A DNA stretch of 64,000 nucleotides from Nematostella vectensis (taxonomy: Eukaryota; Cnidaria; Anthozoa; Actiniaria; Edwardsiidae): positions 14,067,181-14,131,180 of the forward strand of contig NC_064036.1 in NCBI RefSeq assembly GCF_932526225.1, given 5' to 3'. The translations under genes were made by a program, and so were the position numbers. The notes below the pieces were generated by a model. The model was not told the origin of the DNA. It saw only the letters and a program-made list of their open reading frames with translations, and searched no databases. Every line of letters begins with the position of its first letter. Position 1 is the stretch's first letter. Shown here one piece after another: positions 37,662 to 47,643 of the stretch.

Positions 37662-38017
37662 AATTTCATTAGGGACTTTAATCCTTAGTTATCCAAGCTT
37701 ATTATCTGATGATAATACCTGTAGTGAAAGTGTGGTTATTAATGTAGTCAAGTTGTTTTGATGTATGAAAAAACATGTAAATATTTGTATTAGCCCTGTC
37801 TTTCAAGGTTTATTAAATATAGACCTCAACACAGGCATATTTATATCATATCTTGTACATAGTTAGAAATAGAACTATGTTGGGTACTGCATTTTCTAAA
37901 ATTCACTTTACTCCAATTTTGAGTGCAAAATTAAAAACTAAAGTAAAAAGAAAGTGGTTTTGATAGCTCCAGCGTGAAAATGTATGATGTTTGATGTATG
38001 AAGTTTATGATTTCTGT

Positions 38018-38023
38018 AATAAA
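38018..38023 (+). terminator. Poly(A) signal, zinc-finger gene, distal
   Basis: AATAAA about 500 bases after the stop codon; alternative 3' end. Confidence 0.4.
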
Positions 38024-38189
38024 TAAGTTTTCTTGAAAATGGTATTGATTGCACTAAGTGTTGTTTGATGGACATCTTTGTGTCCATTGTTTTCACAGGG
38101 GGTACTTAAGTGACATACTAGACCACAAGAAGTGTGATTAGACCCACTAAGCATTTAGCAGCCACATGGAATAATTTTGAATGCTAAAA

Positions 38190-38543
38190 ATGGCGGGAAC
38201 CGAAGATGTTGCTAATATCAGAGAAACTAACAGCTCAGATATTCATATTCCCCCCCCTAATCGATTCCGATGCCTTTTCTATTTGAACTTTTACGATTTG
38301 GTCGGACAGGAATGCAATAATTTTACTCGTGTTTACAACAGTGTAATTTCACGGGGTTTGAATAAATTACCCGGGGAAGTTTGTGGGGAATTAAAAACAA
38401 CAAATAATGGAGACATCACAAATAACGAAAGAAGAAAACATATTGAAGATAGAATCATTGCCTGTTTTGAATTCTCAAGTTTTCGTATTCTCTCCATGAC
38501 CAAGAAGGAATCGAGCGCACGAAACAAAGAAAATAAACATTAA
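38190..38543 (+). CDS. Small ORF, possible single-exon gene
   Basis: From an ATG in good context (aaaATGgcg) it reads MAGTEDVANIRETNSSDIH and ends KKESSARNKENKH, 117 codons. Mixed composition without simple repeats and a basic C-terminus look protein-like, but no family is recognised. An ATG three codons upstream is an alternative start. It lies 670 bases after the zinc-finger stop codon and could be a chance frame. Confidence 0.35.
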   Translation: MAGTEDVANIRETNSSDIHIPPPNRFRCLFYLNFYDLVGQECNNFTRVYNSVISRGLNKLPGEVCGELKTTNNGDITNNERRKHIEDRIIACFEFSSFRILSMTKKESSARNKENKH

Positions 38544-38755
38544 ATGCCTTGTAAAAAAAGCGGGAATTTCCTTGGTATCGCGCGCGGGCGTCGCGCATGA
38601 CTTCCTAAGCCAGAGTTTCTCAGAAACGTAACTTGTTTGACAGAATCACAAAATAAGCACATTGAATCGGAGAGAAACATTCATTTTTGCTTAATTTTTT
38701 TTTATCCATTACACTGCAGTCAGTCTATTACATCACTTTGCATTTGCCCATTTAT

Positions 38756-39150
38756 CAATTATAATTCAAAAGTATATTGTTGTCCTACCATACCAGTTGG
38801 AGGCGATTAGCGCATGAAAGCAAAATTTGCACAAAGAGAAAGCACCTTGGATTTCCCGCCAGAAATTTAGCTCGATTCAATTCAAATTCATTTGCCTCTA
38901 TCAATTAATTCAAAGGTATATTATTGTCCTACAATACCAGTTGGAAGCGATTAGCGCATGAAAGCAAAATTGCACAAAGAGAAAGCACCTTGGATTTCCC
39001 GCCAGAAATTTAGTTCAATTCAATTCAAATACCTCTTTATCAATTAATTCAAAAGTACATCATTGTCCTACCATACTAGTAGGAGGCGATTAGCGCATGA
39101 AAGCAAAATTGCACAAAGAGAAAGCACCTTGGATTTCCCGCCAGAAATTC
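38756..39150 (+). repeat. Three tandem copies of a 140-bp unit
   Basis: gcgattagcgcatgaaagca recurs at 38803, 38947 and 39086, each followed by gagaaagcaccttggatttc and cccgccagaaatt. The copies are highly similar. Confidence 0.9.
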
Positions 39151-39304
39151 AAAGAGTCGCAGCAGTCAAAAGTTCGCTTTGTTTGACAGGGTGACAACGC
39201 GCGTTTGAAGGCGAAAATAAGCTTCCGAAAACATCGGCATAGAAAACAAAAAGAGCTTGCACTAACAAAGGGCTATACCATAGCTGTAGCAGGCGTCGAA
39301 TGTA

Positions 39305-39323
39305 TGGGGGGGGGGGGGGGGGG
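39305..39323 (+). repeat. G homopolymer
   Basis: Run of about 18 G; possible G-quadruplex or assembly-sensitive site. Confidence 0.8.
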
Positions 39324-39329
39324 CACAAT

Positions 39330-41570
39330 ATAGAAACACGCCCCCTCGTGGTTATTTCCATGTAATTTTTGAATATTGGTTACGGTTCCTGATTTTGATT
39401 TCCTGTGAGTATTATCTTCTGATTCAACTTGCTCTACGCTTCAAATGTCTAATATCGCAATTCAAAGACTACTTGTGGGTCCTTTTATGCGGCACGACAC
39501 ATTACTCGACTTCCCGCCAAAACTTCAAAATAATTACCCTAATAATGTGTCATTTTGCAAGCTTATTTGTCCACATAGTGTTCTTTTATCGATAATAAAA
39601 ACTTAAGTAATGCAGTAATGTTTATGCTTCCACTGGGATTTATTTGACTTTTTCGGATTTAATTTTTTCTTTTGATGTCCATTCTTGAAGTTCGGAGGGA
39701 CTCTGGACAATTCACGGCAAACACTTGAAAATGCTAACAGGGCCGATGCACCCACTCGACGCTCTGCATTTGACGCGAGTGTTCTCAATTCAATCGGCGA
39801 AATGGGGTGAAAAACCAAAAAAAAAATCACTTAGATATAAATACCCTTTATTTATTATGCGGCTTAAAATCTGCACGAGTGAGTTAAGAGGAGCATAAGT
39901 GAGATTTCCATAACAAAGCATTTCATAAATTACGCATTACGATTAGGAACACTGTTTTCATTGCTACGCAATAAGCCCGCAAAGCTCGCCACAATAGAAC
40001 TAAGGATTTGCAGCCCCGCACGTGCAGAACAAAATGGCCCATATATGCTATTCCAAAAAGGGCGCGAAAACTCACAAGAAGGATCAAGAGCATGATAAAA
40101 AAAAGAAAAAAAGAGAAGATAGTGATTATGTAAAAGTTATAATAATAACAGTTTTAGGATGATTATTAAAAAAACTCATGAAGTCATGTAACTTGTAATG
40201 AAAAATATGTATACCATATATTACAGTAAGACAATAATTTATTTATCGAAGAGAAAGACCTTTAAAGGTGGCTTAAAAACCATTCCTAATTTCGGCTAGA
40301 TGTTCGGAATGCGCCTAGGTTTTTGTAAGGAGAAATAGGTCAGAAATATAAACTGAAGTCTGGTTTACAACTGTCCCCCCTGTCAATTTAAAACTCTGTC
40401 TTCTATTTCCTTTAGACTGCCTTATACTTGTATACAGTATATATCGCTTCCCAAACCCCAGAATTGTTTGCTATGTCAGACCCCAACACCTTTCCTTCTA
40501 TATCTGTATATTTGTTGTTTGTGCTACGGGTTTGATAGTCATCTAGCGCAGGTAAAGTGTTCGCAATTAGCGTAGAGGAGACCTTATTTTATTCATACTG
40601 CCATGTCGTGTTTGATCACAGACTATTCTTATGCATCCCTGTCTCCCGCTGTTTCTTATACTGATTAAATTCAAAATGCATCCATTCACCTCCTTAACAA
40701 ATGTTTAAAATTTCAAAATTTTGAACTCGATTGCCCCAAAAAGGAATGATTCTTGGGTCCTTACAAGGTTTATCCTAAGAAATCATCACAGTCATCATCA
40801 AGAAATCATCAAATCACAGTACCTCATTTTGTTAATCTATTTAGTTTGCAAACTTATAAATTCCAGATATCGCAGAACAACAATATCATGATTATCTCAA
40901 ATTCAGAAAACAACATAACATATATTAGAGCTTGCGAATGGATATTTTTAATGATGCTTTTAACCTTTCGCGTTTCGTTCAAACAATCTTTGCATGGATG
41001 GTGATCAGAACACATCCCAGGGTATGCTAGGTTTTTGATCATCAATTAATATTGATAATATGGGAAAGCGCTTACGCACCTAATTGTGCAATGAATGGGA
41101 AGAACGATTTCAGCCTGATCAGCCTTCTTCAAAACAATAAGAAAAAGTTATGTTCAATAATTCAACACGAGATTGGGGATAAATAGCAATAACGAGTGAC
41201 TTTATTATTATGGTGGCTACAATAATAACAAAGTAATTTTCTCTAGACAAATCAAATCCATTCTTCGTAAAGGTTTAAGACTACAGTTTTAAAATTTGTT
41301 GTCTTATGGTCCAAATTCGGAGACAAGGCCGTTTGAAAACAAATTTTCACAACCGAGAAGTCGAATCGCTAAAATCCGAGATTCGAGATGACTTAAAATT
41401 TCTAGGTAGCATTCGCCGCCCCTCAACCATGGATCTAGAGAGAGATGATGGTTCATGGAGCAAAATACTCCAAAAATGTATCCATAATTAAACATCCTTT
41501 TGATTAATGCCACTGTAAGAATAAAGAAATGACCGTTAAAGAGAAGAGAAGATATTTAGATAAATATATA
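39330..41570. other. No gene recognised
   Basis: AT-rich; short open frames without recognised domains or splice support. Confidence 0.45.
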
Positions 41571-41574
41571 TAAA

Positions 41575-42060
41575 AAAACGTGTATAACAAACATTTTATC
41601 CATCGAAACGAGAGTCTATATATATCGGTAGGCTCATTTGAGAACCAACAACGTGTGCATCTCATTTCAAGGAAGAATACGGGCGTAACAAAAAGACAGC
41701 TAGCGGGGATTTGTCGCGCACAAAAGCAGCTAAACGCAACCAACAAAACAACACTAATACAAGGCTGTAACACACCACACATACCGATACTTCGAATTTC
41801 TTCTTGAGCTATAATAGACATTCAGCAGCTGAAGAATTCTTATTCGATCTATAGAAGAATATAAGCGAAGTTTGTCCTTGAATTCCGACACGGGGAAAAT
41901 TCACACAATAGCGGTATTGTCATGTCGGGAAGTCAAAGGAAATGCTCCCCATTCCGTCGATTCAACCCTTCCACTTGTAAAAATAACCTTTGCGATGCTT
42001 ATGTGCAAGCCGTCAGAAATTTTGAGTGTGAAAAGGACTATTTTCCCACTTTAGCTTGCA
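41575..42060. repeat. Dispersed repeat pair, copy A
   Basis: Shares gaatacgggcgtaacaaaaa, gacagctagc, gggatttgtcgcgcac and tccttgaattccgac with 43.07-43.52 kb in the same order and orientation. Confidence 0.75.
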
Positions 42061-42828
42061 TTGGTAGTATCCTTTTATTTCATTAGAGGTTCTCGGAGTC
42101 GCATCTCCCCCTGGCAAGGACCTGAAACGTGTTGAGCAATCATGCGTTGTTTAGTTGTTTACGAAAGATGTATCTGCATAAAGTAGAACTCGTAAAAAAA
42201 AAAGTCACAAGTCTTCACCTCATCTAAATGCTATCATAATTCATGGCATCTACATAGGAATAGTTTTGTTACTTTCCATTGCTTGTTTGATTTAAAAAGA
42301 TGGTTCTCTCTCGTTTCTTTTTCTCCTGAGTTCAGGTGTGGAATGACAAAGCTTTGAATTGCGTTTTGTATTTTGAAAAACATTTTAATTAAAAGTTGTG
42401 AAAGGATTTCTCTTTATTCAACCTCCTTTACAGAACAAGGGCAAAATAGAAATTACGCCTGTGAAACGTGTAACGGAGTGGCAAAATCAACGGTTTACAG
42501 TACTGAATCTCAGATAAGAGCCGCTTAAATGGTTAAGGCCTGTGTTTCGCCAAGAGAATGTTTGTCAAAATTAAACCCGCTACAATGCGTTAATGGAACA
42601 GCACACAAATGACAACGATTTCAGTTTCTGCTTAGTGTAAAACAACTATCCATCCCATTTATTCCCTACAAAGACAGCACAAAATAAACATCTCTAGAGC
42701 AACGTTTGCACGAAATATCTGAAATAGTTCTAGAATTCAACGCGCAAGTAGAACAAACCTTCCTGGGGAAAATCAATGTCACGTGACTTGTTTGCTCATG
42801 GTGGCTACGAAGAACAAGAATATTTCAC

Positions 42829-42997
42829 CTGGAGTGTAAAATTGAAATCCTTTTTAAAAGAAAGTATTATGCTTGTACTTTCGACGTACATCATATCCAA
42901 ACAGCTTCGAAGTTTGTTTATCCTCTCAAATAGCCAATCTGCAAAATCATAATGCGTATCCCAATGTATGCCAAGTGAACATTCCATACCTACTCTA
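42829..42997 (-). CDS. Orphan exon-like segment
   Basis: On the minus strand, acceptor ttttttcctccaaag opens a 169-base segment that ends CAG|gtgaaa. In frame it reads MECSLGIHWDTHYDFADWLF and continues KKDFNFTLQ without stops. The two splice consensuses with an open frame between them suggest a real internal exon or a relic, but no partner exon or protein family was found. Confidence 0.25.
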
Positions 42998-43065
42998 CTT
43001 TGGAGGAAAAAAATTCTCGTGAGATACAAGGAAGAAAGCGAAGCACTTGTAAGAACTAAGTTATT

Positions 43066-43520
43066 AAAACCGTGTACAACAAGCAATTTATTAATCATAA
43101 AACGAGAGTTGAGATCGACAGACTTATTCGAGAACCATCGCCGTCTGTATCTGATTTCACGGACGAATACGGGCGGAACAAAAAGACAGCTAGCTGGGAT
43201 TTGTCGCGCACGAAAGCAATCAACAACAAAAAAAATACACTGTTCAACAATTAGGCCTACTGCAAATAATTATATGAATTTTAACTCCGAAATACAATAG
43301 GTATCTATCCACCTTTTAACTGCTTGAACCCTATAGGTAAAGTTGAGGAATTCTCTTTTGATAATTAGACATGTATTCATCAAAGTGCGTCCTTGAATTC
43401 CGATGGGGAAAGTCGGCGTAAAAACAAAGGGGATATCGGTTTGTCGGAAAGCCAAGGGAGATCTTGTCTCTAGCAGATCTAATTACTAAATACTTTACAT
43501 TCCATCCATTCACTCTTTAG
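43066..43520. repeat. Dispersed repeat pair, copy B
   Basis: Diverged second copy of the 41.6 kb segment (gaatacgggcggaacaaaaa, gacagctagctgggatttgt, cgtccttgaattccgatggg). Confidence 0.75.
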
Positions 43521-43696
43521 ACCGCATGAACTCCAAGTTTGACTGCTTGGATGTGCCTAATATGACATATTTTGAATCAATTTGTATGTCCGTGGAGTTG
43601 TTTATAATAACATTGAATGGTCCGTTTCTACTGCAAATCTCTTTTAGATTAGGCTTTAAGTAATACCAAACATCTACAGTTTAAAAATTCTTTAAT

Positions 43697-43925
43697 ATAC
43701 ACCTATATTTCTATTAAGGTTGCAACGCGAATCGATGTATCGTAACCCGCAGTGGTTCATGATTAACGTATAAATGGCTGTATATCCTGGTCTCTGAACG
43801 CCATGGTGCATAAACAAGAATTGTTTTTATCAACTATTAATTTGGTTTATAATTGATACCCACGAAGCACTGCGGGTTACGATACATAGATTCCACAAGT
43901 GCAACCTATTTTGAAATAGGTGTAT
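43697..43925. mobile_element. MITE with about 55-bp terminal inverted repeats
   Basis: Left arm atacacctat ... gatgtatcgtaacccgcagt; right arm actgcgggttacgatacata ... aaataggtgtat is its imperfect reverse complement. 229 bp, no coding capacity. Confidence 0.8.
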
Positions 43926-44314
43926 AGGGGCCTAATCCTGAATAAAGACAAACAGAGGCTCCCTTTACTAGAAAGGTTTATAAAATAAAAACATGTATTT
44001 GAGTAAATACCTGTTGGCATTTAAAAAATGTCTTATAACATAGGTACGCATAAAACCAAAAGAAGAAAACCGTTTTCCTTTATGAAATGCATACTCATCA
44101 TTCAGGTTCGGGTGTGCGCACAGCCCTTTTAGTGCGCAGGTTCAAGTAGCTACAATAATGAATACTTCGCGAACTTCAAGACTCGCGAAAAATATTCAGC
44201 AGCCGCTAAGGGACAGATTGTTCGGTTTTGTTTCTGTATATTGGCCCTATTTTAGTTGTTGATTGACATTAATTTCTCGTAAAAAAGATAAATTAAAGTC
44301 ACTCGAATTTCATA

Positions 44315-44617
44315 CAGGCCCGTACCCAGGGGGTGCACCCCCCCCCCCCCCCCCACAACAGCCGCAGGTCCACTTTCGGTTCCCAATAGACGTGCTATTT
44401 GTAGACAAAACTATAAGGTATAAGCTAGATCAGCTGGCATGTAGCGAAATCTGACAAGAAACATCCTGTGGAGATACTGCAAAGGCATAAAAAAATCTTA
44501 TTTTGTTTTTTTTCAGGGGTGTGATTTTTATCAGAGAACTCCCCCCCCCCCCCAAACAGGTCCCCCTTTTCGAATTTCGCCCCCCCCCCCCCAAGAAAAA
44601 TCCTGGGTACGGGCCTG
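44315..44617. mobile_element. Non-autonomous DNA transposon with TCATA target duplication
   Basis: Ends CAGGCCCGTACCCAGG and CCTGGGTACGGGCCTG are exact reverse complements. The same five bases, tcata, flank both ends (44310-44314 and 44618-44622). Inside are several C homopolymers. Termini like these are common on short non-autonomous elements in invertebrate genomes (my recollection). No transposase. Confidence 0.8.
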
Positions 44618-44622
44618 TCATA

Positions 44623-45835
44623 TTCGCGAATATAATTCCCCTGCAAACACAATTTTCCCCCACGATCGCAAAATTAAAGACTCGCGAAATGTGCTGAGAA
44701 AATTTTCGCACAAAAATATAGAATAAGATACCTCCTATGCACATCTAAACGAAAACCCTAAATAATAGGTGGGACAATTTCAAGGTTCTGTAAGACACTC
44801 TAATTTGTTTATCATAAGAGTTGAGAAGCAAAGGGCTAGGGTTAATCTTACATTATTTACAGTTCTCGTTTTATTCCAATCTTTCAATGCAATATGCATT
44901 TTTCATACACGTAATTGTATAGAGGCCTATTCAACCACATCTTGGTTGACCTTTTAATTCGATATTTGGAGTAAATAATGGCAAATTTCAAATTGTAAGG
45001 TCGTGTTAGATTATATTCGCTTGATTTTTTGCATAGATGTTCCTTGTGTAATATAAAACAAAATAAGCTTCAGTATTTTTTGGTATATAATCTATTCTAG
45101 AGATACTGCAAATTGTAAGACTCTTGATTTATTTAAAATTGCATCAACAACTTTGCTCAATTATATCTCAAAAACAGATAATCTACCAAAAAAAAAAACA
45201 CTAAGACTTTTTTTTATTTTATATCATTCAAGGAACCTCTAGGCAAAATATAAACAATATTTTTAAATAGTTTAAAAACTAACAAAACCTTAAAGTTTTA
45301 ATTTTGCCATTTTTTGCTCCTGTCGACAGAGACTCTTAAAATGTAATGGTTGATGCGTTTAAAATTATATAGGCCTCTATCTACATTCATATCAAAGTGA
45401 TCCCGATATGCTGAGTTTATAACACTTCCAGAAAATTGGAAAGATAGTATTTGAACTCGAGAGTATCAATTCCTGTCAAAGAAAAAAATTAAATCAAGAG
45501 CAATCTAAGATAACAAAGAAATTTAAGAATTTCACATGATATAATTTGTCTGCATGAAAAGGTACCTTAGAAATCTTATTATCTCCCAATTTCCAATCCG
45601 CTTTTGGATCCAGGAAGCTTGTATATTTCTTTTTTTTGCCAAAAAAGTTGTATGGATTTTAAACATACCAATTTTAACCACCATGCCCTTCAGTAGACAT
45701 TAGATAAATAGGTTATCAGGGATTTATAGGCCAAGCACCTCTCCCCAAGGATCATACAAGATGTATGTTGTCAATGCTATAGCTGCTAGAGGAGTTGGCA
45801 TGAGAAAAAAAGAACAAGGAAGCCATCAAGATTAT
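44623..45835. other. No gene recognised
   Basis: AT-rich DNA with short open frames only. Confidence 0.45.
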
Positions 45836-45872
45836 AATAATAATAATAATAATAATATATATATATATATAT
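45836..45872 (+). repeat. (AAT)n/(AT)n microsatellite
   Basis: About eight AAT units followed by about eight AT units. Confidence 0.9.
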
Positions 45873-46140
45873 GTGAGCCTCTCACAAACACCGCAATCTC
45901 ATTGTCAATTGATTGTAAGAGGGTTTGTGAATTATTTGTGAATCACTGCTAAGATATTAAAGACTGGATAAATTAAAATGATGTCATCATAATAATAAGC
46001 TTCTTGTTGATGACTGGGTTTTTGTAAGTACAAACATTACCTTTAAAAGAAGCTAGCAAGATGTTGCAAGCCTGCTCAGATTCCTTATCGTCCTTGGCCA
46101 AATTAATTTAGTTCAATAATGTTAGAGTTTATGTGAATGT

Positions 46141-47232
46141 CTATTCCTCCTCTATAATGAGCTCCTCTTCATCCTCATCTATGTACTTTTGCCGTTTGTA
46201 AATGGTTTCTTCATTCTCATCCTCTCCTTCATCTTCGTTCTCTTCTTGTTTATTACCACCTTCATGTCTTTTCTCTTCTTTTTTCTCATTTTTTTCCTGC
46301 TGTTTCTTATGCTTTGTTTCCTTTTTCTCATTTCTTGCATTCTCCTCCTGTTTATCCTTTTCCTTGCTCCTCTTTGTCTCACCTGTTCCACCCTCTATGG
46401 GCTCAACTCTGTACACCTCCATCATAAATGGACGCATGAATCTTTTCTGTTTCTCTAGTTCCCCTTTAAGTTTCATTAAATCGTTCGGTACTTGCACAAC
46501 TCTTCCAACCATTAGCATGTCTTGCTTGCTAGCTAGTCCCTCCTTAAGCTTTTTAACTTTAAGAGGTACCCTGGCAATCATATTCAATGCATGATACCTC
46601 CCCTTCACACTGCGCCAAGAAGCAAGCAACAAAAGCCTTGCCACCTTAACAGCTTGTCCATTTACCATTGCCGACGTTGTTAAATTCAGATTAACAATTT
46701 GACGGAAAGGAACCTTGATGGCTACCCTAGGAGTTGATAGCGAGAGTCTGTAAGATGATGGTAGTTTGGACTTTGCCAGGCATTCCTCTTGGCAAGCTCT
46801 TTTCAAAAACTCTGCAGCTGTTGTTTTCAAACTAAATCGCGTGCCAATATCTTCGTTTCTTAGTTCAATTGGTGAGCACATGTACACACGGATAGTTGGG
46901 AAAATTAGAGCAGCGACTGCAATAGGTAGGATCCCTTTTAACATTACACTACGAAGTTTCTTGGAGTAGACGGCAATAAGTACGGGTAATAGAAGTGGCA
47001 TTGCAATAACAAACCCATCACTAATACTTCCAAACACTCCACCGACATTATTCAAAACATCCCCTCCAACGCTTATAATCCAAGCGAGGGAAGGAAACAC
47101 AAACAACGCTAAAAAGAAATAGTACTTAAAGCTATGAGGCTCTTCTTTTTGCTTGAACTTTCTTCCCTTTCTTTCCGTGCGTTGTGTCTGGTTTTCATCA
47201 GCATTGTTGGAAATCTCCCTTAACCTCGCCAT
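46141..47232 (-). CDS. Multi-pass membrane protein with highly charged C-terminus, unknown function
   Basis: A single open exon of 363 codons from ATG at 47232 (MARLREISNNADENQ) in strong context (aaaagATGg). The frame is open for 39 codons upstream but without an ATG. Hydrophobic segments at about 36-54, 73-90 and 100-118 suggest three transmembrane helices after a basic N-terminus. Residues about 120-270 look globular and basic. The last 90 are a run of Lys/Glu/Asp ending in an acidic tail (DEDEEELIIEEE), probably coiled or disordered. No known family is recognised. It is divergently arranged with NCAPD3, with start codons 411 bases apart. Lack of introns beside a 26-exon neighbour is unusual and could reflect retroposition, but the divergent promoter argues for a working gene. 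Confidence 0.75.
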   Translation of the reverse strand: MARLREISNNADENQTQRTERKGRKFKQKEEPHSFKYYFFLALFVFPSLAWIISVGGDVLNNVGGVFGSISDGFVIAMPLLLPVLIAVYSKKLRSVMLKGILPIAVAALIFPTIRVYMCSPIELRNEDIGTRFSLKTTAAEFLKRACQEECLAKSKLPSSYRLSLSTPRVAIKVPFRQIVNLNLTTSAMVNGQAVKVARLLLLASWRSVKGRYHALNMIARVPLKVKKLKEGLASKQDMLMVGRVVQVPNDLMKLKGELEKQKRFMRPFMMEVYRVEPIEGGTGETKRSKEKDKQEENARNEKKETKHKKQQEKNEKKEEKRHEGGNKQEENEDEGEDENEETIYKRQKYIDEDEEELIIEEE

Positions 47233-47643
47233 CTTTTGTTTATGGTACAATTTCGACAACGATAACAGCAATTTAACGTATCTGAAATGAAGTGCTAAGC
47301 GGTGAACACGTATGATGTTTGTGATCAGCGTGATAAATTTGATTTGCAAAATTAAAGCCCGAAATGGAAGAAAATAGAGAAAATCAATCAGGTGAAAGAC
47401 CTGTGGCTGTTGTGTTCACGTGGCAATTCCACATACATTAGCTTGAGGGTGGGGGAAGGGTAGAGAATATGCCTTACAAACAACTCTTTAACTTATAAGG
47501 TTTAAAAACAAAAAATTGTATCAAACTATGTTGATATAAATCTTAAATTAATCCGAGGGCTTTTTTGTAATTTTTTTCAAAGTTTATTCCAGTTAAAACC
47601 AAGGATAATTTTGAGTTCCATGCCTACCCACCCTACGTAGAAT
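47233..47643. promoter_or_regulatory. Shared divergent promoter region
   Basis: These 411 bases hold the 5' ends of two genes transcribed in opposite directions. No TATA box in a fitting place was seen for either. Transcription starts cannot be placed from sequence. Confidence 0.5.

Noticed and set aside
44263-44744. Pro/Gly-rich frames near 44.5 kb
   Set aside because: They translate the C tracts of a non-autonomous transposon.
47233-47349. N-terminal extension of the membrane-protein gene
   Set aside because: The extension has no ATG; the ATG at 47232 has strong context.
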